A stretch of 64,000 bases of DNA from a gamma proteobacterium symbiont of Ctena orbiculata (GTDB lineage Bacteria; Pseudomonadota; Gammaproteobacteria; Chromatiales; Chromatiaceae): the NCBI GenBank assembly GCA_003094535.1, contig NATV01000104.1:16171-80170 (forward strand), read 5' to 3'. Positions 56,076-64,000 of this stretch are shown piece after piece (position 1 is the first letter of the stretch; the number at the start of each line of letters is the position of its first letter). The position numbers were made by a program, and so were the translations under genes. A model generated the notes under the pieces. That model had not been told where the DNA came from. It saw nothing but the letters and a program-made list of their open reading frames with translations, and searched no databases.

Positions 56076-56300
56076 TCAATTGCTGCTGCGTACCGCGTCA
56101 AAATCGTCTGCAATCAACAGATTGGTCAGAAAGAACGCTTTCGCGCGGGTCTTTTTCTGACGTTGCATCTTCTCTTTTTGGATTGGGCATTCATGTGGCT
56201 GCCAGTCACAGGCCGTTCCGCTGATAACAAGGTGGGGGCATTCCTGGCAGATTTTCGATTTGTAGAGGCCGGTCATTTCGATTGTCTCAAATTGTTGCAT
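56076..56300 (-). CDS. possible small Cys-rich protein
   Basis: A 74-residue frame starting with MQQFETIEMTGLYKSK, with four cysteines spaced C-x2-C-x9-C-x6-C, followed by a basic, then hydrophobic C-terminal part. The spacing could bind a metal or Fe-S cluster. Codon use looks gene-like, but no good ribosome-binding site precedes the ATG and I know no family. It lies alone in the AT-rich gap. Could be a real small gene or chance. Confidence 0.35.
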   Translation of the reverse strand: MQQFETIEMTGLYKSKICQECPHLVISGTACDWQPHECPIQKEKMQRQKKTRAKAFFLTNLLIADDFDAVRSSN

Positions 56301-56561
56301 ATATACAACTAAAAAAATAGCATAATTACAAAGAATTACAAGTAAATATGCAGAATATTTTGCAAAATTGTGACATATTGCCAAAGTGTATTATAAAAAC
56401 TACTTCTAGCGTTGGAATTGCAGCTAATGAGCCGCTGATCGACCGAGCCGTCCGGGGGTGGATGCAAGAAAAAACCACGTTGGGAAAATACCGATGGGTG
56501 TCATGTGCATATGCTATTGTCAGTTCAATTCTATTCCTTGACTGCACCCGGAGCCTCGCCA

Positions 56562-57911
56562 ATGGTCGCACAACCACCTTTCAATCGCTGGCTTGTCGTA
56601 GTTGGCGCCATACTGATTCAACTCGCACTCGGAGCGATCTATGCTTGGTCAGTATTCACCGCACTGCTTACCGACCCCGCGGGACCCTATGCCTTCAGTG
56701 CCAGTGAGACTGCCTGGGTCTTCTCGGCAGGGCTCGCGACGTTCGCCATCGTCATGGTTTTGGCTGGACGCTGGCTGCCGAAGGTCGGTCCACGTACGCT
56801 GGCGGTGTCAGGGGGTCTGCTGTTGGGCACCGGTTACGTGCTCGGTGGACTCTTCGGCAGCAGCTTCTGGGCCCAATTACTCTTCATCGGCCTGATCGGC
56901 GGTGCAGGCATCGGTCTGGGTTATGTGGTACCAATCGCTGTCGGCGTGAAGTGGTTTCCCGACAAGAAAGGGCTGATTACCGGGCTCGCGGTTGCCGGGT
57001 TTGGCTTCGGTGCGACCATCTGGGTCAAGCTGGCCGGCTCCTGGTTTGGCGGTCTGCTCAATACGGCCAGCCTCTTCGGTCTGCCCGGTGTGCAAAGCGT
57101 GTTCTTTATCTACGGCATCGCATTCGCCATCCTCGTGCTGTTGGGCAGTATCGTCATGATTAATCCACCCGAGGGATACCAACCAGCCGGCTGGACCCCG
57201 CCTGGCGTCAATAGCCACCAGAGCCATGGTGCCGTGGACTTCAGTGCATCCGATATGCTGCATACCCGTCAGTTCTATATGCTGTGGTCGGTGTTCATGT
57301 TCTGCGCCCTGGCCGGCCTGATGGTGATCTACTGCATCAAGTTGTTCGGCATCGACGCCCTGCAGCATCGGGGCATCACCGATGCGGGTGTCATCACCGG
57401 CACAGCCATGGCCTGGTACGCAATATTCAACGGCATCGGCCGCATCGCATGGGGCAGCATATCCGACCACATCGGCCGTAAGGCGGCAATTATCCTGATG
57501 GCCGCGCTACAGGGTGTGATTATGCTGATGATCTACCACGTATTCATCGCATTCGGCCTGGTCAACGGCTTCATCGTCGCTGCTGCCCTGATCGGATTCA
57601 ATTTCGGCGGCAATTTCGCCCTGTTCCCCGCAGCCACGGCAGACTATTTCGGCAATCGCAACGTCGGCAGCAACTACGGTTGGATCTTCACCTCATACGG
57701 AATTGCCGGGATCGCAGGCCCGCTGTTGGCGGGCTATTTCAAGGATGCCGCACAGGGGGTGACCTATCCTGTCATATGGATGACCCCGTTCGTCATCGCG
57801 GGCGCGGCATGTCTTGTTGGTGCGATTATCATGGCGTTGAGCACGAGGCCGGAACCGCCTGAAGGTTGGCGGAGGCGCAGGTCCGACCGTGAGACAGCCT
57901 TTTCAAAGTGA
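56562..57911 (+). CDS. OFA-family MFS transporter
   Basis: A 449-residue major facilitator of the oxalate/formate antiporter family with about 12 membrane helices. It has the typical N-terminus FNRWLVVVGAILIQLALGAIYAWSVF, the GLGYVVPIAVGVKWFPDKKG block and FNFGGNFALFPAATADYFG. It exchanges or carries small carboxylates; the exact substrate is unknown. The frame opens at 56505, but the start MVAQPPFNRW at 56562 gives the usual N-terminus. Its stop is 114 bases before the response regulator gene. Confidence 0.85.
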   Translation: MVAQPPFNRWLVVVGAILIQLALGAIYAWSVFTALLTDPAGPYAFSASETAWVFSAGLATFAIVMVLAGRWLPKVGPRTLAVSGGLLLGTGYVLGGLFGSSFWAQLLFIGLIGGAGIGLGYVVPIAVGVKWFPDKKGLITGLAVAGFGFGATIWVKLAGSWFGGLLNTASLFGLPGVQSVFFIYGIAFAILVLLGSIVMINPPEGYQPAGWTPPGVNSHQSHGAVDFSASDMLHTRQFYMLWSVFMFCALAGLMVIYCIKLFGIDALQHRGITDAGVITGTAMAWYAIFNGIGRIAWGSISDHIGRKAAIILMAALQGVIMLMIYHVFIAFGLVNGFIVAAALIGFNFGGNFALFPAATADYFGNRNVGSNYGWIFTSYGIAGIAGPLLAGYFKDAAQGVTYPVIWMTPFVIAGAACLVGAIIMALSTRPEPPEGWRRRRSDRETAFSK

Positions 57912-57921
57912 ATTCTGTTTC

Positions 57922-57938
57922 TTCAGCTGATTCTCAGT
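57922..57938 (+). promoter_or_regulatory. two TCAG direct repeats, 11-bp spacing, upstream of the response regulator
   Basis: CTTCAG at 57922-57927 and TCTCAG at 57933-57938 are exactly 11 bases apart, 88 to 104 bases before the response regulator ATG. The same pattern in four copies occurs at 60500-60538. It is a candidate autoregulatory site of the response regulator. With only two copies it is weaker than the second site. Confidence 0.45.
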
Positions 57939-58025
57939 TTGCTTGTCTAAGCTGTACAAGTCTCAATGAAAAAAGGTTTAAAATTTTAGTGTTACACCAT
58001 ATGTTTACTATCGGACTTATCGGTT

Positions 58026-58691
58026 ATGAAGTTACTACTAGTCGAAGATTCTGTCCGCCTCCAAAGGTCATTGGCAAGTGGATTGAAACAACAAGGTTTC
58101 ACGGTGGATCAGGCTTTTGATGGTGAAGAGGCGCTTGAATTTCTGAAAGTTAATAAATACGACGCAATTGTTCTTGACCTAATATTACCCAAGGTAGATG
58201 GATTGACCGTATTGGCCAGGTTGCGCGCCAATGGTAGTGACAGTCATGTACTGATTTTGTCTGCCAATGATCAAACTGAAGATCGTATACATGGTCTAGA
58301 TCTTGGCGCAGACGACTACATGGTCAAGCCGTTTTCATTTGATGAACTGGTATCACGGCTGAAAGCACTGAATCGGCGTCGTTCCGGGGTAAAAAATCCT
58401 GTGCTTGAAATTGACGGTGTACGAATCGATTCGGTATCACGCATTGTCAGTTTTAACGACCTAACGATAGCATTGACACGCCATGAGTATGAATTGCTTG
58501 AGTTTTTAGTGCGACGTCGCGGTCGGGTTTTTTCTCATGATCAATTGATCGATCAATTATATGACGCTAGTAGTTATGTAACGCGCAACGCTGTTGAAGC
58601 GCACATCAGCTCGCTACGGAAACGACTGAAAGCAACTGGTGCACCATCATTAGTTAAAACCCGGCGCGGATTTGGCTATTTGGTTGAGTAA
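58026..58691 (+). CDS. OmpR-family response regulator
   Basis: A 221-residue regulator. The receiver (1-118) has the acidic pair at residues 7-8, the acceptor Asp 51 (IVLDLILP) and the Lys in MVKPFSF. The C-terminal winged helix (about 128-221) holds TRHEYELLEFLVRRRGRVFSHDQL and ends with TRRGFGYLVE. It is encoded directly before its kinase (6 bases). Tandem 11-bp repeats upstream of itself and upstream of the PepSY/secreted pair are its likely targets. The signal is unknown. Confidence 0.93.
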   Translation: MKLLLVEDSVRLQRSLASGLKQQGFTVDQAFDGEEALEFLKVNKYDAIVLDLILPKVDGLTVLARLRANGSDSHVLILSANDQTEDRIHGLDLGADDYMVKPFSFDELVSRLKALNRRRSGVKNPVLEIDGVRIDSVSRIVSFNDLTIALTRHEYELLEFLVRRRGRVFSHDQLIDQLYDASSYVTRNAVEAHISSLRKRLKATGAPSLVKTRRGFGYLVE

Positions 58692-58697
58692 TGACGC

Positions 58698-60131
58698 GTG
58701 TATTCGATTCGAACCAAGCTCAATGTATCCATAATCAGTACCTTGATTGTTGTGCTCTCTTTCACTGCGGTTTTTTTACATACAAGGATCAAAAATCATG
58801 TAGTGGAGGTCTATGACAGCGCCCTATATGATAAATCACAGGCACTTATATCGCTGACTGAACTCGACGAAGAGGGATTGGAGTTCGATTTTGCAGAGGA
58901 TGGTGTCATGACAGAGTTCCTCGGCGGTGACTCACCCGAGTATTATCAATTATGGGAAAATGGTGAAAGGCTTCTTATCAAGTCTCCCTCACTTGGGGAA
59001 TCTGATCTTCCATACACTGGAACCGCAGAAAAAAAACATCGAACAGCCGACATACTGTTGCCTGATGGTCGTAATGGGCGTCTGATTGAAATAAATTTTA
59101 TGCCACGTGTCGAGGTGGATGAGGAAGATATGGCGGGTCTATCAGAGCTGCCGCAACCCAAGCTGATTACACTGGTATTGGCGCGTGAACGGGTTTCATT
59201 GAACAAAACATTGTTTGCCATTAGATTCACTATTATAGCAGTCATTATTACAGTTCTGATGGTCTCAACGCTATTGATTTGGTACTTGATTGGCCGTGGA
59301 TTAATACCATTGTCTTCATTGGCGCAACAAGTAAGTGGTATCGATGAATCAAGCCTGCATGCAAGAGTGCAAAATGAAGGGGGGCAAATCGAAGAGATAG
59401 CGCCTATTCAATATCAGTTGAATCACCTGTTGGAAAGATTACAGTCGGCATTTGAACGAGAAAAACGGTTTTCGTCGAATGTCGCACACGAATTACGTAC
59501 ACCAATGTCCGAATTAAGAACACTTGCAGAAGTAGGACAGATGGTGCCAGATGATCCAAAGCAGATTAGCGCTTTTTTTACCGACGTGGGTGAAATATCA
59601 CGACAGATGGAAAATATCGTGACCACACTCCTAGAACTGACCCGCTCTGAGGCGGGATTGTTACGAAGTGATCCCGAAGATATCGAACTATCGCGTTTTT
59701 GCGATGGTGTCTGGATGCAAGCAGTCAATGGCATGGATGCATGTAAGCAGCTGGTCAGGCAGATACCGGCTGACCTTATTGTATCTACCGATCGTGAAAA
59801 ATTAGGCATGATACTGAAGAATCTCTTCATCAATGCAGTCAGCTATAGTCCTGAACAAGCAGAAATACAGTTATCAACTGAACTCCAAAATAATCAGGTC
59901 ATGCTAAGTGTCAAAAATATAGCAAGCGATTTAAAACCAGAAGATCTGGTGTATATGAAAGATCGCTTCTGGCGTAAAGATAAGGCAAAGGGCGACCAAA
60001 ACCATTCCGGATTGGGACTGACCTTGGTCGAGGCGCTTGCAAGAATATTGCAATTGGATGTTCATTTATCACTCGATAATAATAACGTATTTATTGTTAC
60101 TATTAGTGGTTTTCACGTTGTTGCGAATTAA
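58698..60131 (+). CDS. sensor histidine kinase
   Basis: A 477-residue membrane kinase. A helix at about 9-28 and another at about 173-197 enclose a periplasmic sensor domain of about 145 residues that is rich in acidic groups. A HAMP-like segment (198-250) leads to the H box FSSNVAHELRTPM with His 264, the N box NLFINAVSYSP and the G box HSGLGLTLVEA. The start is GTG at 58698, six bases after the response regulator stop. It phosphorylates the upstream regulator. The acidic sensor could respond to cations, which is a guess. Confidence 0.9.
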   Translation: MYSIRTKLNVSIISTLIVVLSFTAVFLHTRIKNHVVEVYDSALYDKSQALISLTELDEEGLEFDFAEDGVMTEFLGGDSPEYYQLWENGERLLIKSPSLGESDLPYTGTAEKKHRTADILLPDGRNGRLIEINFMPRVEVDEEDMAGLSELPQPKLITLVLARERVSLNKTLFAIRFTIIAVIITVLMVSTLLIWYLIGRGLIPLSSLAQQVSGIDESSLHARVQNEGGQIEEIAPIQYQLNHLLERLQSAFEREKRFSSNVAHELRTPMSELRTLAEVGQMVPDDPKQISAFFTDVGEISRQMENIVTTLLELTRSEAGLLRSDPEDIELSRFCDGVWMQAVNGMDACKQLVRQIPADLIVSTDREKLGMILKNLFINAVSYSPEQAEIQLSTELQNNQVMLSVKNIASDLKPEDLVYMKDRFWRKDKAKGDQNHSGLGLTLVEALARILQLDVHLSLDNNNVFIVTISGFHVVAN

Positions 60132-60199
60132 TGGATCATCAGAATTAGATATATACGGGTCTTTATTGCTCTACAGACTTAATAAAAGAAGAATGAGTA

Positions 60200-60445
60200 T
60201 TAGTCATCAATATCCATTTTGATGATGTTACCATCGATACTGATAATGGCCTCAAGTCTTTTTCCATCGTTCTGAAAATCCACTTCGTAAACTTTATCCC
60301 CTTTGTACTTCTCTTTTTCTATTTCAGTTATGCGGGCATCAGGATATTTGCTCTTTATGATTTTACGCACTTCATCTTTACTCAAAGCGTGACTGGGTAA
60401 TGATAAAAACTGTAGAAAAATAAAAAGCATAAAACACAATCTCAT
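60200..60445 (-). CDS. secreted PepSY-like protein
   Basis: An 81-residue protein with a signal peptide (about 1-20, ending PSHA) and one PepSY-type domain: LSKDEVRKIIKSKYPDARI, YKGDKVYEVDFQNDGKRLEA. Small periplasmic PepSY proteins are often regulated by adjacent two-component systems. It is convergent with the histidine kinase gene and divergent from 60607-61368, and shares with it the repeat-bearing promoter region. Confidence 0.82.
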   Translation of the reverse strand: MRLCFMLFIFLQFLSLPSHALSKDEVRKIIKSKYPDARITEIEKEKYKGDKVYEVDFQNDGKRLEAIISIDGNIIKMDIDD

Positions 60446-60499
60446 TGTTTGATCCTCTCATACTGTGAGGTGTGTGCCATATGGTACATCAATCCTCGT

Positions 60500-60538
60500 C
60501 ATCAGCAAATTTTCAGCTATCTTTCAGGCAAAATTCAG
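60500..60538. promoter_or_regulatory. four TCAG direct repeats with exact 11-bp period
   Basis: TCAG tetramers at 60502, 60513, 60524 and 60535, preceded by CA, TT, TT and AT, are spaced exactly 11 bases apart. They lie in the 161-base divergent region between the PepSY gene (start 60445) and the secreted-protein gene (start 60607). OmpR/PhoB-family regulators bind head-to-tail repeats of one helical turn, so this is a likely operator of the adjacent response regulator. Confidence 0.6.
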
Positions 60539-60606
60539 ACTGGCTACTTATCATGATTGGTACAGGGATAACCTGTGACTAAAACACTAGACAGAGGATA
60601 CAAGAA

Positions 60607-61368
60607 ATGTATTTAGCTAAACTCCCCCTATGTATTGTAGCTGCAGGAATGTTAGGATCATCAGCCATAGCAACAGCAGAAGTCGATATACCATTCGATG
60701 AAGCTGAATTGTTTTTTGAGCTTAACGATACTGATGGTGATCTGGGTATTCACGGTAAAGTAGACGGTGATGAGTGGAAGCGACTAGAGATTGAGGATCC
60801 CTATGAGCGCCGCATGATGAACATTCGTGCAATTGGGCGCCTCAAGCGTCAAGGTATAACCGAGTTGTTTTTCGAAAGCGCGGAGCCCACCTTTGATGAA
60901 CTGGATCCAAAAAAGTTCTTCAAGCGATTCCCGGAAGGCATTTATGAAATCGAAGGGATTACCCTGGATGGCGAGGAACGCGAGAACGAGGTATTTCTCT
61001 CACACGTGATTCCAGCAGCACCCGCCAATGTAACGGTTAATGGAGTGACGGCGGCTGAGGATTGTGATGCCGAAGAGTTGCCTGTGGTTTCGCCTCCCGT
61101 CACCATTGCATGGGGTGCCGTGACCGGCTCGCATGCAGAGCTTGGTAAGCCAGGTGCAGTCGACGTTCGTTATTACGAGGTAGTGGTTGAAATCGATGAC
61201 ACGGACTATAAGTCGACAAGTATCATCCCGGGTGACCTCACTGAGTGGACGATAGGCGATGCTGACTTTTTTGGTCTGTCTGAAGAAGGTGAGTATAAGT
61301 TTGAGATTTTAGTAAGGGCAGAGAGTGGTAATAAGTCCGCAATGGAAAGTTGCTTTGTTGTAGAGTGA
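60607..61368 (+). CDS. secreted protein of unknown function
   Basis: A 253-residue protein with a signal peptide (about 1-24, ending TATA). Residues about 37-50 contain DTDGDLGI, resembling the first part of an EF-hand or dockerin calcium loop but without the closing Glu. A central basic and acidic region is followed by a C-terminal fibronectin III-like domain (PANVTVNG ... YYEVVVEIDD ... GEYKFEILVRAESG). I recognise no family. Its upstream region carries the 11-bp repeats. Confidence 0.7.
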   Translation: MYLAKLPLCIVAAGMLGSSAIATAEVDIPFDEAELFFELNDTDGDLGIHGKVDGDEWKRLEIEDPYERRMMNIRAIGRLKRQGITELFFESAEPTFDELDPKKFFKRFPEGIYEIEGITLDGEERENEVFLSHVIPAAPANVTVNGVTAAEDCDAEELPVVSPPVTIAWGAVTGSHAELGKPGAVDVRYYEVVVEIDDTDYKSTSIIPGDLTEWTIGDADFFGLSEEGEYKFEILVRAESGNKSAMESCFVVE

Positions 61369-61378
61369 TGTTGACAAC

Positions 61379-61403
61379 AACCCTCACCTTTATGGTGAGG
61401 GTT
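61379..61403. other. strong hairpin between two genes
   Basis: A perfect 10-base stem, AACCCTCACC / GGTGAGGGTT with a TTTAT loop, 11 bases after the secreted-protein stop and 21 before the next ATG. No T tract follows on either strand, so it is more likely an mRNA-stability or partial attenuation element than an intrinsic terminator. Confidence 0.65.
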
Positions 61404-61423
61404 GAGATATACGGGGCTTGAAA

Positions 61424-62179
61424 ATGGAAAAATACAAAATTGTAGTATTTGCTATTATCACCGGCATAACAGTAATGTACCTGTTCTCCAATCTAACTCA
61501 GAAAGAAGAGTTGGAACAACCGATCACCGAGGAAGAAACATATCATCAGCATGAATCTGATATAGCAAATGAATATGTAGAGACCAAGCTGCCTGCTATA
61601 GACGATACAAAGTTAATAGTACACACCATAGACAATAACTTGCCCGGGACATACGCTCAGCATCCAGAACTGAATATGATAGCTGAAATAGAGCTATCGA
61701 ATATTCCAGCCCATGACGCGCTGTTTCAACTGACGCAATTGTTAAACCACGAAGAACCAACTGTGCGTATTGCTGCTGTTGAGTATATCAGTGAAATGAA
61801 CCATCCAAGCGCGCTCACGCAATTGACAGAACTCTTGGTCGATGATGAGCCAAAAATTCGCATTATGGCAATTGATGCACTTGCTCAACAAACAAACGTT
61901 GACTTTGCCATCTATATTGAATCAATGCTGTTTGATGTGAATAAGGATGTGAGAATAGCAGCGCTTAAAGCCCTTGCGGAATATGAGAGTGATCAATCGA
62001 TATATGCACTTTCAGGTTTACTATCAGATACGGATGATGATATTCGGTTGAACGCTGTAAACGCGTTGGGAGAAATTGGGGGAGAACAAGCAGATAACTA
62101 TTTAAGCCAGCTCATTACAGATCCAAACGAAATGATAAGGGAGAGTGTGCTCGCTATCTTGGATGAAGCAGCTTACTAG
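61424..62179 (+). CDS. membrane-anchored HEAT-repeat protein
   Basis: A 251-residue protein from the ATG at 61424 (an in-frame TTG at 61418 is possible). A single N-terminal helix (about 5-23) anchors it, an acidic linker follows, and residues about 95-250 consist of four to five HEAT repeats (EEPTVRIAAVEYISEM, VNKDVRIAALKALAEY, TDDDIRLNAVNALGEIGG). HEAT repeats scaffold protein contacts. The partner is unknown; the gene follows the secreted protein across a hairpin and may be cotranscribed. Confidence 0.82.
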   Translation: MEKYKIVVFAIITGITVMYLFSNLTQKEELEQPITEEETYHQHESDIANEYVETKLPAIDDTKLIVHTIDNNLPGTYAQHPELNMIAEIELSNIPAHDALFQLTQLLNHEEPTVRIAAVEYISEMNHPSALTQLTELLVDDEPKIRIMAIDALAQQTNVDFAIYIESMLFDVNKDVRIAALKALAEYESDQSIYALSGLLSDTDDDIRLNAVNALGEIGGEQADNYLSQLITDPNEMIRESVLAILDEAAY

Positions 62180-62380
62180 CATATAAAATATTCAGAAAAA
62201 GGTTATCAATCATTCAGTGATGATCTTTCAAATCTATGGATTACTGCATGTCCTGATGGTACTTGCATTTTACCATTCCGCTAACCACATGCAGGACAAC
62301 ATAATTGTGATATCACGGATATGTAATGGACCCGGAGGCGGACCTGGAGACACACATAAAACAACTTTCTTGAGATTTAA

Positions 62381-62456
<76 letters not shown>

Positions 62457-62571
62457 CGAAAGCCGGCAATTATAGCCCCCGAGCCGTTTTCCGGTCTAGT
62501 TTTTCGCACTCTCGTATTCCGTATCCAGTGGTATTCGCCAACCCTGTCTTAGATTCGGCCTGGATCTCACT

Positions 62572-63657
62572 TTATCTTTCAGCATCAATGGCATACGCAC
62601 CGGGATCCAAAATCGCCTGACGCCCCAGCACCAGATCCGCCATCAATCTCGCCGAGGCCGGCCCCAACACCACCCCGTTGCGAAAATGCCCCGCATTGAT
62701 ATAGAGCCCGCCAACCTCCGTCACCGGTCCGATATAGGGGATACCGCTGGGCGAACCGGGCCGCAGGCCGGCCCAGTGGTGTTCGATTTCCGCCGCCTGC
62801 AGGCCCGGGAAGTGGGCGAGGGCGAATGCCTTCAACTCCTGTTTTGCCCGTTCGGTGGTGGTTTTGTCAAAACCCCGGTGTTCCAGGGTGCTGCCGATCA
62901 GTACGCGGCCGTCACGGCGGGGGATGACATAGCGGTCGTTGTGGAGGACGATGCGCGAGATATCGCCGGGCCGATGGCGGAAGATGATCATCTGCCCCAG
63001 CACCGGCTCGATTGCCGGGGACGGGACGATGCCGCTGAGCAGGGTACCGCTCCAGGCGCCGGCGCAGATGATAACCCGCTCAGCCGGGATCGAGCCCTTG
63101 TTGGTCCCGACGCCGCGAATACGGCCCTGTTCGATCAGCAGTTCAGTGGCTTCGGTCTGTTCCAGGATCTCGATCTTGTCGCGGATGACGTGTGTGAGGG
63201 ACTTGGTGAGGCGCGGGTTGCGTATCTGGGCGACATCGGGCAGCCAGACCGCCTCTTCGGCAGCTGAATCGAGATTCGGTTCACAGGCCGAGATGGCGTC
63301 TTGATCGAGCGGCTGCAGCGATTGGCCGAAACGCCCGGCCCATTCCAGCGCGGTTGACGTGTCTCCGGGTGCCAGGATAAGCAGGCCGTTTTTGCTGTAC
63401 TCGGGATCGGGGCCCCCCGCTGCGATAAGTGTTTCGGCCAGCGCCGGGTAGCGGGCCTGACTCCAGCCGGCGAGGCGGGTGACGGCGTCGTCATAGCGCC
63501 AGGGGTAGAGCGGTGAGATGATGCCGCCCCCCGCCCAGGAGGATTCGCGGCCGGTATGGCCCTTGTCGATCAAGGTGACAGCCATCCCTGCAGCATACAG
63601 TTCAGCGGCCGTGAGCATGCCGATGATGCCGCCGCCTACAATGAGGCAATCTGTCAT
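62572..63657 (-). CDS. thiO: glycine oxidase ThiO
   Basis: A 361-residue FAD amine oxidase. The N-terminal dinucleotide loop VGGGIIGMLTA, the SSWAGGGIISPLYPWRY segment and the C-terminal GLRPGSPSGIPYIGPV-NAGHFRNGV block fit ThiO, which oxidises glycine to dehydroglycine for thiazole synthesis in aerobic thiamine formation. No other thi genes are in the window. In Pseudomonas thiO adjoins the minor pilin cluster. Confidence 0.88.
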   Translation of the reverse strand: MTDCLIVGGGIIGMLTAAELYAAGMAVTLIDKGHTGRESSWAGGGIISPLYPWRYDDAVTRLAGWSQARYPALAETLIAAGGPDPEYSKNGLLILAPGDTSTALEWAGRFGQSLQPLDQDAISACEPNLDSAAEEAVWLPDVAQIRNPRLTKSLTHVIRDKIEILEQTEATELLIEQGRIRGVGTNKGSIPAERVIICAGAWSGTLLSGIVPSPAIEPVLGQMIIFRHRPGDISRIVLHNDRYVIPRRDGRVLIGSTLEHRGFDKTTTERAKQELKAFALAHFPGLQAAEIEHHWAGLRPGSPSGIPYIGPVTEVGGLYINAGHFRNGVVLGPASARLMADLVLGRQAILDPGAYAIDAER

Positions 63658-63780
63658 GAAGAAGCCTTTACATAGATTGAGTGATCAGACTGGCAGGCTC
63701 AGCGCCCTATGCCCGACAGGGAGCACGCTGGGGAACCTATCCGAGAGGATAACATGTACTGGCGGATGATGCCTTTCAGG

Positions 63781-64000
63781 CTAATCCTCGATCACCTCTT
63801 CCCAGTAGATGGGACGGAACCTGTCGCTCCACTCGTGTTTCTTTTCCAGGTCGGAAAAGAGAAAAATCCTCCGGCCGATCACGGTATTGCCGTTGTCATC
63901 CACGCCACCGGGAAAGATCAGCATCGGGGAGGGGGGTATGCCCTGCAGTCGTAACGGGGAGGAGCGGTCGTTGAGGGTGGGTTGGCTGCCTGTCGCGCCG
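63781..64000 (-). CDS. 3' part of an unknown gene, possibly pilY1-like
   Basis: A minus-strand frame runs from beyond the window end to a TAG at 63781-63783. The 72 or so visible residues contain LRLQGIPPSPMLIFPGG, then GRRIFLFSDLEKKHEWSDRF and finish RPIYWEEVIED. A short Gly-Ile-Pro-rich strand followed by a terminal Trp-containing segment recalls the end of PilY1-type pilus proteins, and thiO adjoins a pilus cluster in Pseudomonas, but the match is weak. It is upstream of thiO by 123 bases on the same strand. Confidence 0.5.
   Translation of the reverse strand, partial: GATGSQPTLNDRSSPLRLQGIPPSPMLIFPGGVDDNGNTVIGRRIFLFSDLEKKHEWSDRFRPIYWEEVIED

Larger units (their letters stand above)
55806..56561. 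other. long AT-rich region before the OFA-family permease
   Basis: About 750 bases with few gene signals. It holds the cytochrome terminator, a possible small minus-strand gene (56076-56300) and an AT-rich run (56290-56420) with repeated AATTACAA and the palindrome GTTGCATATATACAAC near 56294-56310. The plus-strand frame at 55895-56224 has poor codon use and is not accepted. Confidence 0.45.

Noticed and set aside
55895..56224. Plus-strand 109-residue frame after the cytochrome terminator
   Set aside because: Low-complexity Ser/Trp-rich translation, no ribosome site, no family.
60710..60780. EF-hand in the secreted protein
   Set aside because: DTDGDLGI fits the first half of the loop, but the closing Glu is absent, so calcium binding is not claimed.

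Overview
The window looks like a chromosome segment of a gammaproteobacterium, probably of the Chromatiales / sulfur-oxidiser type (relatives of Sedimenticola or Thiodiazotropha). This is an inference from gene order: coaBC-algC-argB-slmA-pyrE, yggS-proC-yggT-yggU beside pilT-pilU, rpsF-rpsR-DUF2232-rplI-dnaB-alr-radA, and prfB-lysS are all gammaproteobacterial arrangements. Exported DsrE-like and multiheme cytochrome genes fit a sulfur or anaerobic respiratory lifestyle. Most genes are GC-moderate. The stretch from about 55.8 to 62.4 kb is clearly more AT-rich.

Layout. 0-4.5 kb: a phosphohydrolase cluster (SixA-Nudix fusion, second histidine phosphatase, calcineurin-like phosphatase, amphi-Trp protein) running into pncC and thpR. 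4.5-13.7 kb, minus strand: LpxR-like lipid A deacylase, ABC exporter, small secreted protein, a FimX-like degenerate GGDEF/EAL protein, trmO, SDR oxidoreductase, phosphorylase-family protein and a GT2 glycosyltransferase. 14-19.7 kb: a sigma-like protein, prfB with its programmed frameshift, lysS and a Kef-type antiporter. 20-31.9 kb: rnr-rlmB, an outer-membrane barrel, the rpsF operon with an S6:S18-type leader, dnaB, alr, radA and coaBC. 32-41.3 kb: membrane-anchored AlgC-type mutase, argB, slmA, pyrE and transporters including an AmpG-like permease. 41.3-49.2 kb: DUF4426, a dynamin-like GTPase, yggU-yggT-proC-yggS, and the twitching ATPases pilT and pilU. 49-55.8 kb: small proteins, exported DsrE-like protein, DUF2189 membrane protein and a PKD-decaheme cytochrome. 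56-62.4 kb: OFA-family permease, an OmpR-type two-component system, a PepSY protein, a secreted protein and a HEAT-repeat protein, then tRNA-Thr(CGT). 62.5-64 kb: thiO and the 3' end of a further gene, possibly pilY1-like.

The strongest new observation is a set of TCAG direct repeats with an exact 11-bp period. Four copies lie between the divergent PepSY and secreted-protein genes, and two more lie upstream of the response-regulator gene. That is the geometry of OmpR/PhoB-family operators and predicts a small local regulon. The other main leads are the SixA-Nudix phosphatase cluster, the FimX-like c-di-GMP protein sharing the window with pilT/pilU, the PKD-decaheme cytochrome, and three families of short dispersed repeats.
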